A DNA stretch of 11,787 bases, taken from positions 1-11,787 of the forward strand of contig JACQIJ010000095.1 of the NCBI GenBank assembly GCA_016198545.1, in the 5' to 3' direction. Position numbers and translations under genes: made by a program. Source of the stretch: Pseudomonadota bacterium (GTDB taxonomy: Bacteria; Pseudomonadota; Alphaproteobacteria; Micavibrionales; Micavibrionaceae). The first letter of the stretch is position 1. The number at the start of each line of letters is the position of its first letter. The notes under the pieces are model-generated. The model did not search any database, had not been told where the DNA came from, and saw only the letters and a program-made list of their open reading frames with translations. This document shows, piece by piece, positions 7,399 to 11,787 of the stretch.

Positions 7399-8737
7399 TC
7401 CTGGAATAAGAGCATTTATTGTTCAGCCTGTCCTTTCCCTGAAGGGGGAGGGAAGGGAGCGCGTCTTTGTCCCATCGCTTGAAGAAAAAATAGAGGAAGC
7501 GAAAGGGTTGGCCCACGCCATATGGCTGGAGGTCATCGGGATCGATATGCCGCGCGTCGCCCGCCCCAGCCCTGGCCATTTTCTGGGTAAGGGAACGCGG
7601 GAACGCATTGCCGCTGTCGTCGCGCAAGAAAAACCCGATGTAGTCATCGTCAATCATTCCCTTACGCCCGTGCAGCAACGCAACCTCGAAAAGGAATGGC
7701 AGGCGAAAGTCATCGACCGCACGGGCTTGATACTGGAGATCTTCGGCGCGCGGGCGCAAACGAAGGAGGGCCAGATACAGGTCGCGCTGGCTGCGCTTGA
7801 ATACCAGAAATCGCGCCTTGTGCGGTCGTGGACGCACCTTGAGAGGCAGCGCGGTGGCACGGGAAAGACAGGCGGTCCCGGCGAGACGCAGCTGGAGATC
7901 GACCGCCGCCTTATATCCGACCGCATCGCGCAATTGAAAAAGGATTTAGAGCGGGTACGTAAAAACCGCGATCTGCAGCGCCGCAGCCGCGAAAAAGTAC
8001 CGTATCCCATCGTCGCGCTGGTCGGTTATACAAACGCCGGAAAATCGACATTGTTCAACAGGCTGACAGGCGCGGATGTGTTTGCGGAGAACCTGCTGTT
8101 CGCCACGCTTGACCCGACGATGCGCAAGGTGAGGCTTGAGAACAGGCAGGAAATTATCCTCGCCGATACGGTTGGATTTATTACCGCTCTGCCGACACAC
8201 CTTGTCGCCGCATTCCGATCGACGCTGGAGCAGGTGCAGTATGCCGACGTTATCCTGCACGTGCGCGATATTTCCAATTCGGCGCACGAAGCTCAGAAAG
8301 AGGATGTAGTATCCATTCTGGGAGATATGGGCATCGAATATGAATCCGACCCTCGCATCATCGAAATCCTGAACAAGACGGATGCGTTGAACGCGGAGCA
8401 AAAGGCCGATGCGCTGCGCCGGGCCTCGTTCGCCGAAAGAACGGTTCCTGTATCCGCCGTAAAAGGAGAGGGGGTGGAAGCGTTGCTCGCCGCCATCCAG
8501 AAAATCGTGTCTGCCGGCCGCCGCACGGTTTCTTACCACATAAAGCCCGAAAACGGACAGGCTCTTGCGTGGCTTTACGATCGTGGCAAAATTCTGGACA
8601 GGAAAGACGAATTGGAATACATAACATTAACGGCTGAACTGGACCTGGCCGATGCGGGGCGGTTTCAGGAACGTTTCGGGATCCAACCCGTACAGGAAGA
8701 CGTTATTTATGATACTCAGAAACAGATTCATGGTTAG
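7367..8737 (+). CDS. hflX: GTPase HflX, ribosome-splitting/rescue factor
   Basis: HflX is a translation-associated GTPase that binds the 50S subunit and splits stalled ribosomes under stress. The 456-residue product has the HflX N-terminal domain, the family glycine-rich signature GGTGKTGGPGETQLEIDRR (about 165-183) and a coiled linker. The G domain follows: G1 GYTNAGKST (220-228), G3 DTVGF (D267) and G4 NKTD (N336). The length is typical. Two in-frame starts are possible, ATG 7367 and ATG 7382; both overlap the end of hfq (by 32 or 17 nt) and neither has an ideal ribosome binding site, so the start is uncertain by five codons. hfq-hflX adjacency is conserved across proteobacteria and supports both calls. 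The 3' end overlaps the next gene. Confidence 0.95.
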   Translation: MTAKRMAQTPDPGIRAFIVQPVLSLKGEGRERVFVPSLEEKIEEAKGLAHAIWLEVIGIDMPRVARPSPGHFLGKGTRERIAAVVAQEKPDVVIVNHSLTPVQQRNLEKEWQAKVIDRTGLILEIFGARAQTKEGQIQVALAALEYQKSRLVRSWTHLERQRGGTGKTGGPGETQLEIDRRLISDRIAQLKKDLERVRKNRDLQRRSREKVPYPIVALVGYTNAGKSTLFNRLTGADVFAENLLFATLDPTMRKVRLENRQEIILADTVGFITALPTHLVAAFRSTLEQVQYADVILHVRDISNSAHEAQKEDVVSILGDMGIEYESDPRIIEILNKTDALNAEQKADALRRASFAERTVPVSAVKGEGVEALLAAIQKIVSAGRRTVSYHIKPENGQALAWLYDRGKILDRKDELEYITLTAELDLADAGRFQERFGIQPVQEDVIYDTQKQIHG

Positions 8738-9569
8738 CGCTGCGGATCCGGAAAGAATTGGCGACATCCTGCGCGAATGCGCACAGCGCTTCATCATGCC
8801 GCGTTTCAGGATGCTGCAACAGCACGAAATCGATACGAAGACCGGGCCGAACGATCTTGTCACCGTCGCCGACCGCGAATCAGAGAAGTTTCTGGAACAG
8901 TTTCTGGAGAAAAACTTTTATGGTTCCGTCGCTATCGGCGAGGAAGCCGTTTCCACAAACAGCAAGACGACGGAAATTCTGAGGGACAAGGATGCTATGG
9001 CGTGGGTCATTGACCCGGTGGACGGCACAAACAATTTCGTCCACGGCAAAAATGAATTTTGCGTCATGCTGGCCTGCGTCGCGGGCGGCGAGACGGTTGG
9101 AGGCTGGATATACGACATTCTGCAGGATCGCATGCTGATCGCGGAGAAGGGGAGCGGCGTCGCAATCAATGGCGCGCAGATATCTGTTTCCGCATACAAA
9201 CCCCTGCAGGAAACGGAAGGATTTGCCGGGTACAGTTATTTCCCGCAGTCTATGCGCCCGCATCTGAAAGAGTTGGGAAAGAGCGTCCGTTCGCTGGAAA
9301 CGCTCAATTGCGCAGGGCATGAATACCTGAATCTGGCGTCCGGCATAAGAGATTTCGCGATCTACAGCCGCATCCGTCCGTGGGATCACCTTGCCGGAAC
9401 GCTCGCGGTGAAGGAGGCGGGCGGTCATGTGATGAAGTGGGACGGTACGCCTTACGCCCCCGGCGATGAGTTCGGGGGGCTGGTCATCGCTTCGGGTGCA
9501 GCCCTGATGAGGGAATTGCAGCAGCGGACGATTAATAAAATGGTTGCTGATTACAAAAAAACTATGTAA
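8709..9569 (+). CDS. inositol monophosphatase family protein (SuhB/HisN-like)
   Basis: This is a predicted Mg2+-dependent, Li+-sensitive-type phosphatase of 286 residues. The metal-binding motifs are complete: GEEAVS (E78/E79), WVIDPVDGTNNF (D102, D105) and RPWDHLAGTLAVKEAGG (D226). The substrate could be inositol-1-phosphate, histidinol phosphate (HisN) or another sugar or nucleotide phosphate; the motifs do not separate these. ATG 8709 is preferred because AGGAAG (8694-8699) lies nine bases upstream; it overlaps hflX by 29 nt. ATG 8730 is an alternative with an eight-nt overlap and no clear ribosome binding site. Its place directly after hflX, where mazG is more usual in this neighbourhood, is notable. 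Confidence 0.88.
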   Translation: MILRNRFMVSAADPERIGDILRECAQRFIMPRFRMLQQHEIDTKTGPNDLVTVADRESEKFLEQFLEKNFYGSVAIGEEAVSTNSKTTEILRDKDAMAWVIDPVDGTNNFVHGKNEFCVMLACVAGGETVGGWIYDILQDRMLIAEKGSGVAINGAQISVSAYKPLQETEGFAGYSYFPQSMRPHLKELGKSVRSLETLNCAGHEYLNLASGIRDFAIYSRIRPWDHLAGTLAVKEAGGHVMKWDGTPYAPGDEFGGLVIASGAALMRELQQRTINKMVADYKKTM

Positions 9570-9606
9570 AAGTATTGCTGCTAATATAAACAGGCGGGAG
9601 AAAAAA

Positions 9607-9999
9607 ATGGAATACAGGCTTATGAGGGCGGAAGATGCCGATCTTGAGGCGCTGGAAGAATTGCACAGTCTCGTAGATAGGTTTTCGATCTCCGTGGCGA
9701 ATGTCATGGAAGCCAACAATCTTCCCCCTCCCGATGAGATGACTATGGTCGTGGATATAATGATCAACCTGATGGATGAGGAATATCCTGAATGGGAGGG
9801 TGTACGGTCGATGGGAGTGCTGACCGAGATCAGGCTTTTTGATGTTACTCTCGGCTACGCATTCAAGGCGGCAGCGATCGCAGGAATAACCGGACAGATA
9901 GAAAAGACGATTCCTGCCGAGATTGCGTCGGACAGGAACAAGGATATCTACAGCAAGTATGAACTGCCCAGTATGGCGATGGCAGCAAAGCTGGCGTAG
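9607..9999 (+). CDS. hypothetical protein, 130 residues, unrecognised family
   Basis: I do not recognise this protein. It is acidic, has no signal peptide or membrane helix and looks largely helical. There is an acidic N-terminal helix region (residues 1-35, RAEDADLEALEELHSLVD), then a proline-containing break (NNLPPPDE), an acidic stretch (MDEEYPEW) and a more alanine- and glycine-rich region (GYAFKAAAIAGITGQI). No catalytic motif is evident. The ATG at 9607 is supported by GGGAG (9596-9600) at six-nt spacing; an earlier in-frame ATG at 9544 lies inside the preceding gene and lacks support. The gap to the IMPase-family gene is 37 nt, so it is probably the last gene of the long operon. Codon use appears like its neighbours, arguing for a real gene. 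Confidence 0.75.
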   Translation: MEYRLMRAEDADLEALEELHSLVDRFSISVANVMEANNLPPPDEMTMVVDIMINLMDEEYPEWEGVRSMGVLTEIRLFDVTLGYAFKAAAIAGITGQIEKTIPAEIASDRNKDIYSKYELPSMAMAAKLA

Positions 10000-10020
10000 A
10001 GGCGCAGGCCGGGGATAGAA

Positions 10021-10104
10021 GCGTCATTGCGAGATGGACGAAGTCCGTCGAAACAATCCAGTCATTTTACGCAGCGATTTGATTGCTTCGACAGGGAAAA
10101 CCCT
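10021..10104. repeat. intergenic palindromic repeat-like element between convergent genes
   Basis: GTCGAAACAATC (10047-10058) and GATTGCTTCGAC (10081-10092) form a 12-bp inverted repeat with one G/T wobble and a 22-base loop. It is preceded by CGTCATTGCGAG (10023-10034) and an inner GACG...CGTC. This wording (CGTCATTGCGAG...GACGAA...CAATCCAG...GATTGCTTCG) resembles a short palindromic intergenic repeat that I recall being dispersed in many bacterial genomes. A small perfect hairpin AGGG-AAAA-CCCT (10093-10104) follows. It fills the gap between the 130-residue gene and mazG. There is no T-run on either strand after the stems, so a bidirectional terminator role is only possible, not shown. Confidence 0.55.
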
Positions 10105-10106
10105 AT

Positions 10107-10916
10107 TTATGTCCGCTCTTTTTTCTTTTCTGCTGTCCAGAGTCCTTCCATTCGCTCCAGCGTTGCGTCTCCAGGCTTGACGCCCTGCGCCTTTAGCGCG
10201 GCCTCAACGCCGCGGAAACGGCGTTCGAACTTGCGGCTTGCCTGGCGCAGCGTTTCTTCGCAATCCGCTCCCAGCATGCGTCCAAAATTCGTCAGCACAA
10301 AAAACAGGTCGCCCAGTTCATCGAGGATTTCTTCTTTTTTGCCGCCTTTGAGAGCTTCGCGCATCTCCGCAACTTCCTCGTCCATCTTATCGAGAACCTG
10401 TGACACGTCCGGCCATTCAAAGCCGACGCACGCGGCGCGATTCTGGAGTTTCTGCGCCCGGCGCAAGGCGGGGAGGGCGAGAGGAACATCGTCAAGAACG
10501 CTGTCGTGCCCCTTTCCGGATTTCTCCTTCGCTTTCTGATCCTCCCATATCCGTTTTTCGACGTCGGCGGCATTGGCGGCCTGCGCATCGCTAAAAACAT
10601 GCGGGTGGCGGGACACCATCTTGGCCGTTACGGCATCCACGACGTCGGCGAAGGCGAAATCCCCGGCCTCGGCAGCCATCTGTGCATGATAGACGACCTG
10701 GAAGAGCAGGTCGCCCAGCTCCTCTTTCAGCGCGGGTATATCAGCGCGGTCGATGGCGTCCGCGACCTCATAAGCCTCCTCGATGGTGTAAGGCGCAATC
10801 GTGGCAAAATCCTGCTCCAGGTCCCACGGGCAGCCGCCATCGGGATTGCGCAGCTGCTCCATAACGGCCAGCAGGTCTTCAATGGCGGTTTTGCGGTCTG
10901 TTTTAAGCGGCTTCAT
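10107..10916 (-). CDS. mazG: nucleoside triphosphate pyrophosphohydrolase MazG
   Basis: MazG hydrolyses NTPs and dNTPs to monophosphates and pyrophosphate, cleaning the nucleotide pool and affecting the stringent response. The 269-residue product has the tandem MazG layout. The N-terminal half carries CPWD (29-32) and the metal-binding pattern EExxE...ExxD (E46, E47, E50, E66, D69). The C-terminal half has the second set (DEEVAEMREAL and DELGDLFFVL). The length is typical of the E. coli-like form. Starting at the ATG at 916 of the 10-kb block (10916-10914), AGGA lies about 13 bases upstream, a rather long spacing. In many alphaproteobacteria mazG follows hflX in the same direction; here it is inverted and separated by two genes. 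It is divergent from the small membrane-protein gene across a 140-nt regulatory region. Confidence 0.95.
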   Translation of the reverse strand: MKPLKTDRKTAIEDLLAVMEQLRNPDGGCPWDLEQDFATIAPYTIEEAYEVADAIDRADIPALKEELGDLLFQVVYHAQMAAEAGDFAFADVVDAVTAKMVSRHPHVFSDAQAANAADVEKRIWEDQKAKEKSGKGHDSVLDDVPLALPALRRAQKLQNRAACVGFEWPDVSQVLDKMDEEVAEMREALKGGKKEEILDELGDLFFVLTNFGRMLGADCEETLRQASRKFERRFRGVEAALKAQGVKPGDATLERMEGLWTAEKKKERT

Positions 10917-10977
10917 AGAAGGCTTTTTCCTGATTTTGGTCTAGCTGGTTTTTCTCATCCGGGCGGCGGATGCAGGA

Positions 10978-11006
10978 AGTATACCCGATTTTTAATCTTG
11001 TATCTA
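10978..11006 (-). promoter_or_regulatory. candidate sigma-70 promoter of mazG
   Basis: Read on the minus strand, TATACT (10983-10978) is a five-of-six -10 match. TAGATA (11006-11001) is a four-of-six -35 match, separated by exactly 17 bp. The -35 falls inside the left arm of the palindrome at 11001-11022. This is inference from consensus only. Confidence 0.4.
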
Positions 11007-11026
11007 TTATAGATAATAGATAGTAT
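10998..11026 (+). promoter_or_regulatory. candidate sigma-70 promoter of the small membrane-protein gene
   Basis: TTGTAT (10998-11003) and TAGTAT (11021-11026) are spaced by 17 bp. The perfect palindrome fills the spacer, so a bound protein would block this promoter. Both hexamers are imperfect and the surrounding bases are AT-rich, so chance matches are possible. Confidence 0.35.
11001..11022. promoter_or_regulatory. perfect 10+10 bp palindrome, candidate operator
   Basis: TATCTATTAT (11001-11010) and ATAATAGATA (11013-11022) are exact inverted repeats around a 2-bp centre. The site lies in an AT-rich island between the divergent mazG and the two-helix membrane protein and overlaps candidate promoters for both. 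The size and symmetry suit a dimeric repressor. It is too AT-rich and lacks the following T-run to be a terminator. No regulator gene is next to it, so the binding protein is unknown. Confidence 0.5.
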
Positions 11027-11056
11027 CTGGAAAATTTGGGAAATTGAGGTGATGAG

Positions 11057-11536
11057 ATGGCGGAAGTGGACAAACGGGAACTTGCTAAATTTGACATTAT
11101 GCTTTCCAGGGTCGGCTATGCAGCGGGTGGAATTTCGATGCTGCTTGCTTGCGCGCTGATATTTTCCGGCGTTAGCGTCGAAGAACGCGGAGAGATCGCC
11201 GGCAACGTGGTAAGGAATGAAATCGAGGTCCAGCAGAAACCCGAGAACAAGCGGATCGTGAATGAATTCCTGTCGGCCGGAGGGATGAAAGAGGGTGCCG
11301 TTATGAACTTCAGTGCCAGCGGCCAGGTAACGCTTAAGCAGGAAAATGTGGCAAAGCGTATTCAGGAGAAGATTGATGATCGGGAGAACGTAAATCGTAT
11401 TTGGGGCGGAACGATATTTTCTCTATCAGTTCTTTCATTAGTTTTATCCGGCCTTATTGCGCGTCGCGGAAAAAATACGATGAAGGAATTGGGCACGGAA
11501 ACGAAAAACCCCGTCAAGCCGGCTCCCCCCGTGTGA
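11057..11536 (+). CDS. hypothetical two-helix membrane protein, 159 residues
   Basis: I do not recognise the family. Two hydrophobic helices are clear, at about 19-38 (VGYAAGGISMLLACALIF) and 114-135 (IWGGTIFSLSVLSLVLSGLI). Basic residues flank the cytoplasmic ends (KRELAK before helix 1, ARRGK after helix 2), so by the positive-inside rule both termini face the cytoplasm. The roughly 75-residue middle region would then be periplasmic; it is charged and contains VRNEIEVQQKPENKR and KEGAVMNFSASGQVTLKQENVAKR. The C-terminal tail is proline-rich (NPVKPAPPV). The start ATG has a good GAGGTGAT site (11046-11053) just upstream. It is a single-gene unit: a candidate promoter and palindrome precede it and a strong terminator follows 74 nt after its stop. 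Confidence 0.75.
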   Translation: MAEVDKRELAKFDIMLSRVGYAAGGISMLLACALIFSGVSVEERGEIAGNVVRNEIEVQQKPENKRIVNEFLSAGGMKEGAVMNFSASGQVTLKQENVAKRIQEKIDDRENVNRIWGGTIFSLSVLSLVLSGLIARRGKNTMKELGTETKNPVKPAPPV

Positions 11537-11610
11537 ACTACAATGGTCTGTAAAGGTGGAATCTCCGCGGCCCTGTCCGGAGCTGAATCATTCAACCATT
11601 CAGTCATTTA
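11537..11610 (+). other. 3' untranslated stretch between the membrane-protein gene and its terminator
   Basis: This stretch holds a small imperfect hairpin around CTCCG...CGGAG and a run of loosely repeated ATTCA words (about 11589-11608). No supported gene is seen. A 22-codon open frame from an ATG at 11543 lacks a ribosome binding site. Confidence 0.4.
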
Positions 11611-11639
11611 AAAGACCGCGCTACGCGCGGTCTTTTTTT
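11611..11639 (+). terminator. strong rho-independent terminator
   Basis: AAAGACCGCG (11611-11620) pairs perfectly with CGCGGTCTTT (11626-11635) around a five-base loop CTACG, followed by a T-run (seven T at 11633-11639). It ends transcription of the membrane-protein gene. Because the stem begins with AAA it could also act weakly on the opposite strand. Confidence 0.92.
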
Positions 11640-11696
11640 GTGGAGCCTGTACATCTGGCGACGATCCTCAAGGGTGAGTTGGCTGTAGTGCGACAC
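11640..11696 (-). pseudogene. truncated N-terminus of an IS30-family transposase
   Basis: From the GTG at 11696-11694 the minus strand encodes (M)SHYSQLTLEDRRQMYRLH, which fits the IS30 transposase N-terminal pattern (Y-x-x-L-T-x-E-[DE]-R-x-x-[IM]). IS30 proteins normally continue into a helix-turn-helix and then a DDE domain over 300 or more residues. Here the frame runs into the terminator stem and stops at 11606-11604, so only about 19 recognisable residues remain. GGAAG lies about 14 bases before the start. It is non-functional. Confidence 0.5.
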
Positions 11697-11761
11697 TGTG
11701 TTCAAAAATACTTCCAAGTGCAAAAAGAGGGGATTTTAAAGGAAAGTCGCACTTGGAAATA
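11640..11761 (-). mobile_element. probable 5' remnant of an IS30-family insertion sequence
   Basis: On the minus strand the stretch begins with ATTTCCAAGTGCGACTTTCC (11760-11741), which could be the outer terminal repeat. An A/T-rich leader with a second inverted copy GCACTTGGAA (plus-strand partner 11712-11721) comes next, and then a transposase-like N-terminus from a GTG at 11696. The arms TTCCAAGTGC (11712-11721) and GCACTTGGAA (11749-11758) are exact inverted repeats. The element stops abruptly at the terminator near 11640, so only a stub of a normal roughly 1-kb IS30 element remains here. The family call is from recall of the protein start and has not been checked by a search. The bases from 11762 to the edge show nothing I can identify. 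Confidence 0.5.
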
Positions 11762-11787
11762 GATTCCGCCAACCGAAAGCCCTGATG

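Noticed and set aside
8880..9767. 295-codon open frame on the minus strand
   Set aside because: It is antisense to the IMPase-family gene and the 130-residue gene, has no recognisable domain and crosses two supported genes.
10027..11012. Two plus-strand open frames (10027-10539 and 10506-11012)
   Set aside because: Both are antisense to mazG, whose metal-binding motifs are intact. The first also starts inside the intergenic repeat.
11543..11611. 22-codon open frame before the terminator
   Set aside because: No ribosome binding site and it ends within the terminator stem; likely chance.
11556..11762. 68-codon plus-strand open frame
   Set aside because: It runs straight through the strong terminator hairpin and antisense to the IS30-like fragment; the protein has no recognisable feature.
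1..11787. tRNA, rRNA, CRISPR array or riboswitch
   Set aside because: I saw no cloverleaf-like CCA-ending segment, no rRNA signature, no regularly spaced direct repeats and no recognisable riboswitch core. The non-coding space is very small.
1..11787. Defence, toxin-antitoxin or secondary-metabolite system
   Set aside because: The name MazG invites a link to mazEF, but no toxin or antitoxin gene flanks it. All other recognised genes are housekeeping or regulatory.

Overview
The window reads as a chromosomal, core-genome segment of a free-living or facultatively host-associated alphaproteobacterium with moderate GC content. The evidence is gene order and content. ntrY-ntrX-trkA-dat-HAD hydrolase-hfq-hflX is a conserved alphaproteobacterial neighbourhood, usually followed by mazG, and an ispD-type gene lies divergently upstream. 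I cannot name the genus. An order such as Rhodospirillales or Micavibrionales would fit, but that is inference.

Layout. The 5' half of an ispD gene (isoprenoid precursor synthesis) runs off the left edge on the minus strand. A short divergent gap follows. Then comes one tightly packed plus-strand run from about 434 to 9999: ntrY (membrane histidine kinase, TTG start), ntrX (its response regulator), trkA (K+ uptake regulator), a D-amino-acid aminotransferase-like class IV PLP enzyme, a Gph-like HAD phosphatase, hfq, hflX, an inositol-monophosphatase-family protein and a 130-residue protein I do not recognise. Most junctions overlap or are under about 50 nt and I see no terminator inside, so a single long operon (with possible internal promoters) is likely. 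A short repeat-like element lies between this run and the convergent mazG on the minus strand. mazG is divergent from a small two-helix membrane protein of unknown function. Their shared promoter region carries a perfect 10+10 bp palindrome. The membrane-protein gene is followed by a strong intrinsic terminator and then by what looks like the 5' stub of an IS30-family insertion sequence.

Functional picture. The kinase/regulator pair probably senses redox or nitrogen-related envelope signals. The genes transcribed with it cover K+ homeostasis, D-amino-acid supply for peptidoglycan, small-RNA and ribosome-rescue functions (Hfq, HflX) and metabolite or nucleotide housekeeping (HAD phosphatase, IMPase, MazG).

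Most of the window is ordinary conserved DNA. I found no convincing new multi-gene system. The points worth a second look are the missing dusB-ntrB-ntrC block between ispD and ntrY, the lost sigma-54 contact loop in NtrX, the two unrecognised small proteins, the palindrome between mazG and its divergent neighbour, the repeat at about 10021-10104 and the IS30 remnant at the right end.
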